Positions 17,318-26,628 of a stretch of 64,000 bases of DNA are shown here, in pieces; within the stretch, counting starts at the first letter, position 1; every line of letters begins with the position of its first letter. The notes below the pieces were generated by a model. That model was not told where the DNA came from. It saw only the letters and a list, made by a program, of their open reading frames with translations, and ran no database searches. The stretch lies in assembly GCA_910579735.1 (NCBI GenBank), contig CAJTUZ010000009.1:83396-147395 (forward strand), read 5' to 3'. This DNA comes from an uncultured Lachnospiraceae bacterium (GTDB lineage: Bacteria > Bacillota > Clostridia > Lachnospirales > Lachnospiraceae). The position numbers and the translations under genes were made by a program.

Positions 17318-19963
17318 TCATGCCTGCAACACCGGAAATGTGAGGATCACCTTAAACAAGTCTCCATCCAGAATGATCTCAAATGTGCCGTTTTGCGCTT
17401 CTGTCAGGTTTTTGGCTATAGAAAGGCCAAGTCCGCTGCCTTCCGTCGTTCTGGATTCATCACCCCTGATGAAGCGTTCCGTCAATTCGTCCGGATTACA
17501 ATTTAATTCTTTAGCGGAAATATTTTTAATGGATATTTCCACCATTTCCCGCTGTTTCTCTCCTTCGGTACTCCTGCCGCAAATGGCAATATAAACTCTT
17601 GTGCCTTCCAACGCGTATTTATAAATGTTATTGAACAGGTTCTCCATAACACGCCAGGTGCTTCTGCTGTCAGCTTCGATCACCGCATTCTGCGTATTGA
17701 CATTGATCACGCTCGTCAGGCACTTTTTCTCAAACTTCTCGGAGAATTCCCCGATTGTCTGATTGACGAGCTCTAACAGATTGATCTTCTCAAAATGCAG
17801 ATTAATATTCCCGGAAGATATTTTGCTCGCCTCCACCAGATCGTCGGTCAGCTGCTTCAGACGCTGGGATTTTTCATCCAATACCTTGATATAACTGCGG
17901 ACGCGTTCATTTTCCACGTCCTCCCGCTTGATCAGATCCACATAATTGATGATGGAAGTAAGCGGCGTTTTGATGTCATGCGAAACATTCGTGATCAGAT
18001 CCGCCTTCATACGCTCGTCTTTCATGCTGACTTCTACCGCGTTCTTGATACCGTTTCCGATACTGTTGACGGATTTGGCCAATACAAGATTATCTCCGTG
18101 CAGATTCTCCTGTTTGATCTGGTAAGCAAAATCTCCTTTTGCAATCTTCTCAATCCCCGTGACGATATTCTGTCTTTCCTTCACATCGATATAAAGCATT
18201 GCACCGATCACCATATCGATGACAAAAGCGATGAACAATCCCAACAACGCCGGGAATTCTGTAAAAAGTCCAAACATCAGCATCAGCAGATTAAATGCCA
18301 GGAAAATGAAATACGGCACCCATGTTCTGACAACGATGCTTCCATTATCGTATACTTCAAGGATCAGGTCTGCGCACTTGTGCACGATCCGTTTTAAATA
18401 ACTGTTCTGCCAGAACACTTTGGCCCTGATTCTTCTGACAAAACTATAATAAAAGAAGCAAAAGATCACATCGATCAAAAATACAATGGCTCCTGCCGCT
18501 ATTTTAAACCACGGCGAATAAATATTTTCAATGTTTAAATCGCTGCTCCATTTCCTGTTATCCCATGCGCCCTCGGTAACGATCGATATTCCTGCGCAGC
18601 ATATTACGAACGCACATACAAGTCCGCCGATCACTGCCGCCTCGGTCGGTATTTTGTCAAAGCCGTTCAGTCTGATACGGGCATTCCCTTCTTCATCGAT
18701 ATCGCGTCCGGTTGCTCCCGTCAGATATACCAGCAGTACAAGATAGAGTATCACCGCTGCCGCTGCCAGAATGACCCACTGCCAGAAATAGGGCAGATAA
18801 TTTTGAAAACCGGCTTTTCCCTGTGCAAAAGCATCGCTCACCGGATAAGTGGAATCGACGCCGATCCAGATTCTGATACTTTCCGGATAAGCATAATCAT
18901 AATTTTTTACAATATCGCTTATCGTACTCTCACGAATAGACGAATTGCTTTCGTAGATCATTTCGGACGGACTGTAGTACAAATATTTTCCGCCGTTTAC
19001 ACCGCCGAATTTTCCATCGAAATTTTCACTGAAAAAATCTGCCATGCTTTCATTTTTTAAAGCACTTTTGAGCTTATCCATACTGATCAGGTCTTCCATG
19101 TTGGTGAAATATTCCGTATGGCTGCCCACTGTTTTCTCAATGCAATAACGCAAATTTGTATTCTGGCTGTCGTAATATTCCTGATAGGAAAGATATTCCT
19201 CGTAATTATAGGCAAGACTGTTCATAGCCGCCTCCACGCTGTCACACAATCCGCGGTATGACGTCAGATCCGCCGTATATTCTTCAATGTTTTTACCATC
19301 AACAGACTTATAGCGGTTGACCAGAACATCAAATTCTATCGTTTCTTCATCCGTATACCACCAGTCGTCGTCTCCATCCGGCAGCATATTGGAAGAAACA
19401 TCGTCAACAAAGGTATAACTGCCGATATCCGATTTCATATAGTTGGCGTCAGACGTATTATAATATTTGCTGTCCGGATCCACAACGGTCATCATCGTCT
19501 TATCTGCCAGAAATTCTTTAAGCTGTTTCGTCGTCATGGATACCGTGGAAAATTCCATTCCGTATTTCTGCCATTTCAGCAGATCTTCCAGATAATATCT
19601 CGCGGTCACATACTGTTCCGGCATCCCCTGGTCACGATAATTATAAGCCGTCACATCAATGATCTTTTTCCCGTCAAATTCTCCATCGGTCTCTAACTGG
19701 CTTCTGATAACGCCGACCCGTATGATATCCGCTACCGCCCGCCCATAGATCGTATGAAAAAGTTCGGACTCTTCATATATTTTCTCCTGATCGGAAGCGT
19801 GCAGACTATAGCTCTGTGTTCCCCATAATCCATGTATCATAACCGTAGAACCTGTTGTGATGACCAATAATGCAACTGCCGCTGCGGCAAGCAGAACATG
19901 CTGCAGCAGGTACAAAAATCCTCTGACGCCTCTGCCGGCTCTTCCCTTTTTCTTATTTCCCAT
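17318..19963 (-). CDS. Large sensor histidine kinase (881 aa)
   Basis: The N-terminal membrane helix (about residues 20-42) is followed by an extracytoplasmic region of about 350 residues. A cluster of some five further membrane helices follows (about 395-590). A HAMP-like linker leads to the H-box VSHDIKTPLTSIINYVDL with phospho-acceptor His662. The N-box VMENLFNNIYKYAL and GSGLGLSIAKNLTEAQNG complete the ATPase domain. The unusually big sensor part, rich in tyrosine and acidic residues, has no domain I recognise. It is 13 bases after its response regulator. The signal is unknown. VanS/cell-wall-type kinases share the catalytic core but not this sensor. Confidence 0.9.
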   Translation of the reverse strand: MGNKKKGRAGRGVRGFLYLLQHVLLAAAAVALLVITTGSTVMIHGLWGTQSYSLHASDQEKIYEESELFHTIYGRAVADIIRVGVIRSQLETDGEFDGKKIIDVTAYNYRDQGMPEQYVTARYYLEDLLKWQKYGMEFSTVSMTTKQLKEFLADKTMMTVVDPDSKYYNTSDANYMKSDIGSYTFVDDVSSNMLPDGDDDWWYTDEETIEFDVLVNRYKSVDGKNIEEYTADLTSYRGLCDSVEAAMNSLAYNYEEYLSYQEYYDSQNTNLRYCIEKTVGSHTEYFTNMEDLISMDKLKSALKNESMADFFSENFDGKFGGVNGGKYLYYSPSEMIYESNSSIRESTISDIVKNYDYAYPESIRIWIGVDSTYPVSDAFAQGKAGFQNYLPYFWQWVILAAAAVILYLVLLVYLTGATGRDIDEEGNARIRLNGFDKIPTEAAVIGGLVCAFVICCAGISIVTEGAWDNRKWSSDLNIENIYSPWFKIAAGAIVFLIDVIFCFFYYSFVRRIRAKVFWQNSYLKRIVHKCADLILEVYDNGSIVVRTWVPYFIFLAFNLLMLMFGLFTEFPALLGLFIAFVIDMVIGAMLYIDVKERQNIVTGIEKIAKGDFAYQIKQENLHGDNLVLAKSVNSIGNGIKNAVEVSMKDERMKADLITNVSHDIKTPLTSIINYVDLIKREDVENERVRSYIKVLDEKSQRLKQLTDDLVEASKISSGNINLHFEKINLLELVNQTIGEFSEKFEKKCLTSVINVNTQNAVIEADSRSTWRVMENLFNNIYKYALEGTRVYIAICGRSTEGEKQREMVEISIKNISAKELNCNPDELTERFIRGDESRTTEGSGLGLSIAKNLTEAQNGTFEIILDGDLFKVILTFPVLQA

Positions 19964-19976
19964 ATTCCCACCTCTT

Positions 19977-20669
19977 TTATTGTTTCTCGATCTTGTAGCC
20001 CACGCCCCACACTACTTTCAGGTATCGTGGATCCTTCGGGTTTATTTCAATCTTCTCTCTGATATGCCTGATATGTACGGCAACCGTATTATCCGCACCG
20101 ATCGCTTCTTCGTTCCAGATGCTTTCATAAATCTGATCGATCGAAAACACTCTGCCGCAGTTTTTGACAAGCAGAAGCAAAATATTATATTCAATCGGCG
20201 TCAGCTTCACACTTTCTCCATCTACCGTAACTTCTTTCGTATCATCATCGATACACAGACCGCCTACACGAAACAGCGCATTATTTTCCGTATTCAGACT
20301 GCCCAGCATCGTATACCGTCTGAGGTTGGATTTTACCCTTGCAACCAGTTCAAGCGGATTAAACGGTTTCGTTACATAATCGTCCGCCCCGATATTCAGT
20401 CCCAGGATCTTATCGCTGTCTTCGGATTTGGCGGAAAGAATAATGATCGGAATACTGGAATACTCTCTGATTTTTAAAGTCGCATGAATACCATCCAACT
20501 TCGGCATCATGATATCCAGAATCAGCAAATGAACCGTTTTTTCCTTTAAAATCCGGATCGCCTGCTCGCCATCATATGCTTTATAAATCTGATAGCCTTC
20601 CTGCAGCAGATAAATCTCTATCGCATCTACGATCTCTTTATCGTCGTCACATACAAGAATATTCGCCAT
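19977..20669 (-). CDS. OmpR-family response regulator
   Basis: The 230-residue regulator starts MANILVCDDDKE. It has phospho-acceptor Asp52 in LDIMMPKLDG, the lysine of VTKPFNPLEL, and a winged-helix output domain (LTPIEYNILLLL; AVHIRHIREKIEI; VWGVGYKI). AGGAGGTG upstream fixes the start at 20669. The sequence is close to the VanR/VncR-like group, but that is a general resemblance. It partners the large kinase that follows. Confidence 0.93.
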   Translation of the reverse strand: MANILVCDDDKEIVDAIEIYLLQEGYQIYKAYDGEQAIRILKEKTVHLLILDIMMPKLDGIHATLKIREYSSIPIIILSAKSEDSDKILGLNIGADDYVTKPFNPLELVARVKSNLRRYTMLGSLNTENNALFRVGGLCIDDDTKEVTVDGESVKLTPIEYNILLLLVKNCGRVFSIDQIYESIWNEEAIGADNTVAVHIRHIREKIEINPKDPRYLKVVWGVGYKIEKQ

Positions 20670-20790
20670 CTGCTTCACCTCCTCTTTTGAAACCGCGGGA
20701 AATAACTCCCCTGCATCCAGGGTTTTCACGCCTGATCTTATTGAAACATATAAAATGAAAGGAATATATGGGAAATTAATTAAGTTTTTC

Positions 20791-21657
20791 TTAATTCACA
20801 GGCAAAAGTCCCAAAAACGCGCCTAAATTTCCACGTTTTCCCTGACTTGCCCTATGGGAGAACAAAAAGAAAGGATTACAGCAGGTACAGATATCCGTTA
20901 CCTGTATGTGTTCCATTGGCACCCCGGCTTCTAACAGAACAATTCTGTTGGCCTCCCACAGATCCAGCTGATATTTGCCGCCGCCTTTTTCATCCAAAAT
21001 CGCCTTATCCTGCCCCGGTTTATCAAACTCCCGCAAGAAAATGTCTGCTACATCTTTACTGACTTCATAGCAGTCCCTGCAGATAGACGGCCCAATCGCC
21101 GCAACGACATCTTCCGGCCGGGTACCGTATTCTCTGCCCATTGCTTCTATCGTACGCGCCCCCATCCGGCCGGCCGTTCCCCTCCAGCCGGAATGGGATA
21201 ATCCGACCGCTCTCCTTTTTGTATCCACGAAAAAAAGCGGCACACAATCCGCATAAAAAGTTGCCAGAACGATTCCTTCCACATTGGTAATCATTCCGTC
21301 GATATCCGTATAATCTTTTGGAAACAGAATTCCTTTCCCCTTATCTTCCGCTTTGACCACCCGGATATTCGTCGTATGCGTCTGATCGGAACAGACAATA
21401 TCAGTCACTTCACACCCGAGCGTCTGTGCGATCCTGCGGTAATTTTCATCCACCGCTTCTTTGTCATCCCCCCTCGTATAACTGAGATTCATAGACGAGA
21501 AGATTCCCTCACTGACGCCGCCCATCCTCGTAGAAAAAAGATGCCGGACAATTCCGGTTTCTTCCAAAAGCGGAAAGGTAAGATATTCCACCTTTCCGCT
21601 TCTGTTTCGCCGCATTTTCACAGTGCTGTCTTTTCTTTTTATATTCATTCGGATCAT
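20791..21657 (-). CDS. pgeF: Multicopper-type purine nucleoside phosphorylase / polyphenol oxidase family (YlmD/PgeF)
   Basis: The 288-residue protein has the family motifs SDQTHTTNI, TFYADCVPLFFVD, SHSGWRGTAG, GPSICRDCYEVS and FFLFSHRASQGKRG. The two histidines and one cysteine in them would bind zinc. Family members act on adenosine and other purine nucleosides or proofread peptidoglycan precursors. Which applies here is unknown. AAGGATACG before the ATG supports the start. It is last in a minus-strand run after yraN. Confidence 0.9.
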   Translation of the reverse strand: MIRMNIKRKDSTVKMRRNRSGKVEYLTFPLLEETGIVRHLFSTRMGGVSEGIFSSMNLSYTRGDDKEAVDENYRRIAQTLGCEVTDIVCSDQTHTTNIRVVKAEDKGKGILFPKDYTDIDGMITNVEGIVLATFYADCVPLFFVDTKRRAVGLSHSGWRGTAGRMGARTIEAMGREYGTRPEDVVAAIGPSICRDCYEVSKDVADIFLREFDKPGQDKAILDEKGGGKYQLDLWEANRIVLLEAGVPMEHIQVTDICTCCNPFFLFSHRASQGKRGNLGAFLGLLPVN

Positions 21658-21684
21658 CGTATCCTTCCTGTCAAAATTTTTTGG

Positions 21685-22092
21685 CTACTGCATCCCGCAG
21701 TAAAAGAACGCATTCCGTATCCAGTTCACCTGTTCTCCGTCAATGGCGATCACATCATAACGGATCGCCGTATCTGACGGACAGTTATGAATCATCCGGT
21801 AGTAATCTGAAACCCGGCATATCTTTTTTTGTTTACGGCTGTCTACAGCTTCCGATGCGCTTCCTTTTGAAGCAGCCTTTCTGTATTTTACCTCAAAAAA
21901 GACCAAATATTCTCCATCGTAACCGATCAGGTCGATCTCTCCCTGCCTGCACCGGAAATTCCGCTCTTTTATCCGGACTCCGCGTTCTTTCAGATACCGG
22001 CAGGCCATCTTTTCCCGCTCCATGCCGACGGCCCGCGCACTGACGGGTTCTTTTTTTACTGCTCCATTTACTTTTTTATGTTCTTTTATCAT
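21685..22092 (-). CDS. yraN: YraN family endonuclease-like protein (UPF0102)
   Basis: The 135-residue protein has the family core: ARAVGMEREKMACRYL, RNFRCRQGEIDLIGYD and LVFFEVKYRK. The D and E-x-K resemble a PD-(D/E)xK nuclease site. The N-terminal 20 residues are less conserved and have a weak ribosome-binding site, so the exact start is uncertain. In many Firmicutes it follows rnhB and its neighbours, as here. The cellular role is not established. Confidence 0.88.
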   Translation of the reverse strand: MIKEHKKVNGAVKKEPVSARAVGMEREKMACRYLKERGVRIKERNFRCRQGEIDLIGYDGEYLVFFEVKYRKAASKGSASEAVDSRKQKKICRVSDYYRMIHNCPSDTAIRYDVIAIDGEQVNWIRNAFFYCGMQ

Positions 22093-22129
22093 TTTTTCAT
22101 ATATTAATGTTTTTCACACAGCAGGTATT

Positions 22130-22420
22130 CTAGTTCTTAAACAGTTTTGCCTTGATCTTATCCATAGCGTCCACGAACACGAGAATCTCTGCCACGACCT
22201 CATACAGTTCCGGCGGGATCGCTTCTCCGATATCCAGTCTGGATAATGTTTCCGCAAGTTTATCATCCCGATGCACCGGAACGGCGGCTTCTTTTGCTTT
22301 CTCTATAATCCTGTCAGCCAAAGCGCCTTTTCCGCTCGCAATGACGACCGGCGCTTCGTTATCCGGGTCATATTCGAGCGCGATCGCCTGCTTTACTTTC
22401 TTTTCACTCTCTTTCCCCAT
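22130..22420 (-). CDS. FlhB C-terminal-like protein (YlqH/FlhX)
   Basis: The 96-residue protein matches only the cytoplasmic C-terminal domain of the flagellar export-gate protein FlhB: AIALEYDPDNEAPVVIASGKG, ADRIIEKAKEAAVPVHRD and EIPPEL-like IPPELYEVVAEIL. It lacks the membrane part and the N-P-T-H autocleavage motif, as expected for YlqH/FlhX. Together with the FliK-like gene just upstream it keeps the rnhB-ylqG-ylqH order of Bacillus subtilis. No other flagellar genes are in the window. Confidence 0.85.
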   Translation of the reverse strand: MGKESEKKVKQAIALEYDPDNEAPVVIASGKGALADRIIEKAKEAAVPVHRDDKLAETLSRLDIGEAIPPELYEVVAEILVFVDAMDKIKAKLFKN

Positions 22421-22465
22421 CTCTGCTCTCCCACATCTTTTTCACCCCGTCAGCAGTTTGTCGAT

Positions 22466-24226
22466 TTATGCGCGCATATCAAACGACGTCTTACTGAGCA
22501 CGGAAATATTCTTATTCTGTGTCAGGATCTCCCGCATCACGTTGGTCTGCGGCACATTTTTCTCTTTCAGCTGAAAATTGGCGTTCATCGAATAACCGCG
22601 TTTCTCCAGTCTCTCGTTAAGAATGTGAATATGTTTGGCGACCAGATCAAGCGCCGCCTCATCTCTTAACGTAAAATTGGTGCTGACTTTATTCTGGCTT
22701 TTCTGCATCGCAACGTAAACGTCCATAGGCCCTAAATGCTCCATATCAAGATGCAGAAGCGCACTGACATTTCCGTCCTTATTCGCCAGGCTCTTCTTGT
22801 TCGTATAGACATATAGATCGCCGTGCGCCTGATTGCCCGCCATTTTCAGCGGAAGCTGCACGTAAGTAAAAAGGTGGTTCATCTGGTTCATAAAATCCAC
22901 ATTGTTCTGCAGATTCTGCACGCTCTTTGCTCCGGCAGCATCCGCTTTTCCCACCATCTGAAACGCTTCGCTTATTTTAGCGGTCTGTTCTCTGATCCGT
23001 TCATAAAGGCGTTCTACATTCTCTTTTTCCGCCACATCTTCCGGCCTGATCAGCCATTGTCCGGTCATTTCGGACTGGAGCAGATTCGAAAATGCCCTGC
23101 TGCCCAGAAATTCTTTCACAGACTCCTGAAATCCTTCCTGTATGACATGCGGCTGACCGCCAAGAAGTTCCCCGATCTGTGTGAGCACAGCTTTGGGCGA
23201 AAGATTTCCATTACTGATCTGCTTCGCCGTTTCTTCGTCCACACCCAAGTTTCGCAGCATCCTGCCAAGCTCCTGCCAGATTTCCTTTGCAAGAAGCGGT
23301 TTCTCTATATTTTCTCCGCCCTGCGTACTTTCCGTCATAATGCCGTCCGCTCCCACGGAAGCGCTGCCTGCCGGCGCTGCAGGATTCTGTCCCTTATCGC
23401 CGGATACAGTCTCCCTGCCGGGAATCTCTGATGTCTCCCCCGGTATTTCTCCTTCTTTTACGATATCTCCCGGTGTTCCGCCCTGCGGGTTTCCGGCCGC
23501 GCTTTCTTCTGTGCCTGCCGCTTCGCTGCCGATAAATGCTTTTATGATCTGTTCATAGAAAGAAACTGCCTCTGCGTCTCTTCCTTCTGCCAAAAGAGCG
23601 GCAAAGGTCTGCGGAATTTCTTCCATGATCTGCGCGGCGCTCTGTATGATCTGATGTTCGTAATTTTTATACAGCGCAAACTGCTCCAGATTCTCTTCCG
23701 TGATCGGCAGTCCCAGCCGGATCATCTGTATAATGGACAGCGGATTTGCACCAGGAAAATCAACCAACTGTCTGTTTACGAAGGCAATGGAGTCTCTGTC
23801 GATCGGCATGCCTTCTTTCATCATGGCTGCCACCATTTTCATATTATCAAGGCTGTCGGAAAGCCCTGCTGCCGCCAGCGCCTTTTGAATCGTTGCCTCG
23901 TTGGCCATATTGGCATACAGCGGCGTCAAAGAAAGCAGGGAACTGCTGCTTGCCTTGACCTCAAAACTCATGCTCTGTCCAAGTGCGATATTGAAATCCC
24001 GCTCTAATCTGGCAGTCAGAACGGTTTCCGGATCGAGTGCGATCTGTACCGTATTGCCATCTTTTCCGACTACCTCTCCCTGAACGGTCTGTCCCGGCGC
24101 CATATTCCTGATCTCATTCATGACCCGGTAATTTTTTTCGCCTGCGGAAACCGTTCCGTTTGTTTTCGGTACGTCTGTCTGCTTTACCCGGTTATTTTTC
24201 GGCTGAAAAATGTTTCCTAAATGCAA
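22466..24226 (-). CDS. FliK-like hook-length-control domain protein (YlqG-like)
   Basis: The 586-residue protein has an N-terminal beta-rich part (GQTVQGEVVGKDGNTVQIAL) and a helical middle. A low-complexity G/E/P/A-rich linker (about residues 235-310) contains repeated GGTPG and PGE stretches. The C-terminal domain (about 440-560) resembles the FliK/hook-length-control C-terminus (MEHLGPMDVYVAM; HIHILNERLEKRGYSM). Its position between rnhB and the FlhB-like gene matches ylqG of B. subtilis. The function outside flagella is unknown. Confidence 0.78.
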   Translation of the reverse strand: MHLGNIFQPKNNRVKQTDVPKTNGTVSAGEKNYRVMNEIRNMAPGQTVQGEVVGKDGNTVQIALDPETVLTARLERDFNIALGQSMSFEVKASSSSLLSLTPLYANMANEATIQKALAAAGLSDSLDNMKMVAAMMKEGMPIDRDSIAFVNRQLVDFPGANPLSIIQMIRLGLPITEENLEQFALYKNYEHQIIQSAAQIMEEIPQTFAALLAEGRDAEAVSFYEQIIKAFIGSEAAGTEESAAGNPQGGTPGDIVKEGEIPGETSEIPGRETVSGDKGQNPAAPAGSASVGADGIMTESTQGGENIEKPLLAKEIWQELGRMLRNLGVDEETAKQISNGNLSPKAVLTQIGELLGGQPHVIQEGFQESVKEFLGSRAFSNLLQSEMTGQWLIRPEDVAEKENVERLYERIREQTAKISEAFQMVGKADAAGAKSVQNLQNNVDFMNQMNHLFTYVQLPLKMAGNQAHGDLYVYTNKKSLANKDGNVSALLHLDMEHLGPMDVYVAMQKSQNKVSTNFTLRDEAALDLVAKHIHILNERLEKRGYSMNANFQLKEKNVPQTNVMREILTQNKNISVLSKTSFDMRA

Positions 24227-24244
24227 TGTTTCCCCTCCAATGAA

Positions 24245-25003
24245 TCAAACAAAGTGCGTAATAAAAGACTTTCTGTGGATCGGGCACGGTCCGTATTTTT
24301 TCAGCGCCTCAATATGCGTCTGTGCACCATAGCCCTTATTGGAAGCAAAATGATACTCCGGAAAAATAGCGTCATATTCGACCATCAGGCGGTCTCTTTT
24401 TACTTTCGCCACGATACTGGCCGCTCCGATGGAAATACTTTTGGCGTCTCCTTTGATGATCGGCACCTGTTTCATCGGCAGATCCGGTATCGTTACGGCA
24501 TCGTTTAACAAGAGATCCGGCACAACGGACAATTTGGATACGGCTTCCCGCATCGCCTCGTACGTCGCCTGCAAAATATTGATCTCATCGATCCGCTCCG
24601 GCGTACTGTATCCGATTCCGACCGCCACGGCTTTTTCCATAATGACATCATAAAGCTCTTCTCTCTTTTTTTCGGATAGTTTCTTGGAATCATTGATATA
24701 TAAAATATCACAATTTTTCGGTAAAATTACGGCGCCTGCTACGACCGGACCGGCCAAAGGCCCTCTGCCGACCTCATCGATGCCGCATATGGACGTAAAG
24801 GCAGCGTATTCTTTCTCGTATTTTTTGAGATTTTCCGTCCGTTCCAGTTCTTTTTCGTAAGACAAAAGACGCTTTCTTGCTTTTTCCAACTCGCTCTTTA
24901 CACCGCTTCTTTCATCCGCTTCATACATATGAAATAATTCAGGCAGCCTGTTAAAATCAGCTGCCTGTAATTTTTGTTTGATCTCTTGTATCGATTCCGC
25001 CAT
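24245..25003 (-). CDS. rnhB: Ribonuclease HII
   Basis: It removes RNA from RNA-DNA hybrids, including single ribonucleotides. The 252-residue protein has an N-terminal helical extension (about 70 residues) common in Firmicutes, then CGIDEVGRGPLAGPVVAGAV with the catalytic D-E pair. SIGAASIVAKVKRD and NKGYGAQTHIEAL follow, and the C-terminus is typical (HRKSFITHFV). It lies downstream of lepB and upstream of the FliK-like gene. Confidence 0.96.
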   Translation of the reverse strand: MAESIQEIKQKLQAADFNRLPELFHMYEADERSGVKSELEKARKRLLSYEKELERTENLKKYEKEYAAFTSICGIDEVGRGPLAGPVVAGAVILPKNCDILYINDSKKLSEKKREELYDVIMEKAVAVGIGYSTPERIDEINILQATYEAMREAVSKLSVVPDLLLNDAVTIPDLPMKQVPIIKGDAKSISIGAASIVAKVKRDRLMVEYDAIFPEYHFASNKGYGAQTHIEALKKYGPCPIHRKSFITHFV

Positions 25004-25075
25004 ATTGTGCCGCCTTTCTGCCTGTATCTTCCATCCGGCGCTTTTGTATCAATGCATTTTCATGCCTTTCTCTGC

Positions 25076-25615
25076 CTATCTGTGCTTGATAAATCCAAAC
25101 TTTTCAAGCGGCCATATCCTAAGCCACGCCCTGCCGATAATGCTGTCTTTTTTCACATTGCCGACCGAAGGGTCCCTGCTGTCGGAACTGTTATTCCTGT
25201 TGTCTCCCAGCACAAAGTATTCATCATCGCCTAACGTGATCGGTTCGTATGCCCTGCCGGGTTCCTTGATGACTTCCCGCCCGTACCCGTCTTCCAAAAG
25301 TTCGTCATTGATATAAATGTTGCCTTCCCTGTCAATATAGACAGTCTCACCGGGCAGACCGATAATGCGCTTGATATAGTATGTATTCTCTTCATATTGG
25401 AATGGAAAAACAATGATATCATACCGCTCCGGATCTTTAAACTGATATGTGATCTTATCTACGATCAGATTATCCTGATCACTCAGTTTCGGCTCCATGG
25501 AACTGCCGCTCACCTGCGTACGCTGTCCGACAAAATGGATCACCAGATACGTAAGACATAAAACAACCAGAAGATATAAACTGGTACTTAATATTTCCCG
25601 TAAAACCTTTTTCAT
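25076..25615 (-). CDS. lepB: Signal peptidase I (first copy)
   Basis: This membrane serine protease cleaves signal peptides of secreted proteins. The 179-residue protein has one N-terminal membrane helix (about residues 8-28). SGSSMEPKL holds the catalytic serine and YYIKRIIGLPGETV the catalytic lysine. GDNRNNSSDSRDPSVG and GRAWLRIWP end the domain. A second, related gene lies at 26,629, separated by rbgA. Two type I peptidases are common in Gram-positives, but a lepB-rbgA-lepB arrangement is notable. Confidence 0.95.
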   Translation of the reverse strand: MKKVLREILSTSLYLLVVLCLTYLVIHFVGQRTQVSGSSMEPKLSDQDNLIVDKITYQFKDPERYDIIVFPFQYEENTYYIKRIIGLPGETVYIDREGNIYINDELLEDGYGREVIKEPGRAYEPITLGDDEYFVLGDNRNNSSDSRDPSVGNVKKDSIIGRAWLRIWPLEKFGFIKHR

Positions 25616-25699
25616 CGCATTCTAATAACCATGCCTTTCTCTTCGCCTGCGCTTTTTTACCGCAGACACAAATTCGCTCATTACATGCTGTTGCAATCT

Positions 25700-26563
25700 C
25701 TATGACCGTCCTTCGCTCTTCTCCGGTCTCTCTATGGAAATTCTGCCGATCCTGCCGCTTCTGAAATCATCCAGAAAAAGAGAGGCCCCCTTTTCATAAT
25801 CGATCTCACTGCCTTTTTTATAGCACTTCCTGCTCTCACAAATATATGCTAAAATCTGCAGCGGCGTCTCCATCTCTTCCGGAAAGCCGTAACGTTCCCT
25901 CAATTCTTTTCTATAGTTTATCATTAAACAGGTAAGTAAGTCTATTGCAAGTTCCGTCTTTTGTAAAATTTCATCATTCATAGAACCGATAAATGCCAGA
26001 TTTCTCCCTACTTCCTGATCGTCAAATTTGGGCCATAAAATACCCGGCGTATCTAAAAGCTCCAGCTCTTTGCTCAGACGGATCCACTGTTTTCCCTTTG
26101 TGACACCGGGTTTATTGCCTGTCTTCGTACAGGCTTTGCCTGCAAATGCATTGATAAAAGTAGATTTTCCCACATTGGGAATCCCTACTACCATCGCGCG
26201 CACCGGTCTGCCTACGATCCCTCTTCTGCGGTCTCTCTCGATTTTCTCCCGGCAGGCTTCCTTCACCGCGCCGTTTACATGTTTGATGCCGGCTCCGGTT
26301 TTGGCGTTTATTTCCAGTACATGAAAACCGTTTTTCTTAAAAAATGCAATCCATTCTCTGCTGCATGCCTCATCCGCCAGATCCGCCTTATTAAGCAGCA
26401 CCAGCCTGCTCTTATTTTTACCGAGCTCATCAATATCCGGGTTACGGCTGCTAAAAGGAATCCTCGCATCCACCAATTCTATGACCAGATCGATCAGTTT
26501 CATGTTCTCCTGCATCATACGCTTCGCTTTCATCATATGACCGGGGTACCATTGATAATTCAT
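25700..26563 (-). CDS. rbgA: Ribosome biogenesis GTPase A (YlqF)
   Basis: It acts in late 50S subunit assembly. The 287-residue protein has the circularly permuted GTPase order: G4 LLNKADLAD first, then G1 GIPNVGKSTFIN, G2 PGVTKGKQWI and G3 LLDTPGILWP. The start MNYQWYPGHMMKAKR is family-typical. The gene sits between two lepB genes in the rplS-rnhB neighbourhood. Confidence 0.96.
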   Translation of the reverse strand: MNYQWYPGHMMKAKRMMQENMKLIDLVIELVDARIPFSSRNPDIDELGKNKSRLVLLNKADLADEACSREWIAFFKKNGFHVLEINAKTGAGIKHVNGAVKEACREKIERDRRRGIVGRPVRAMVVGIPNVGKSTFINAFAGKACTKTGNKPGVTKGKQWIRLSKELELLDTPGILWPKFDDQEVGRNLAFIGSMNDEILQKTELAIDLLTCLMINYRKELRERYGFPEEMETPLQILAYICESRKCYKKGSEIDYEKGASLFLDDFRSGRIGRISIERPEKSEGRS

Positions 26564-26628
26564 TTTTACCTCCCCGGACGCTTTACAGGCATTGATCCTT
26601 CCGTTTAAAAATGCCTGTCATCTGCATC

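Noticed and set aside
20770..20797. AATTAATTAAG...CTTAATT hairpin after pgeF
   Set aside because: The stem is short and AT-only, with no T-run, so I do not count it as a terminator.
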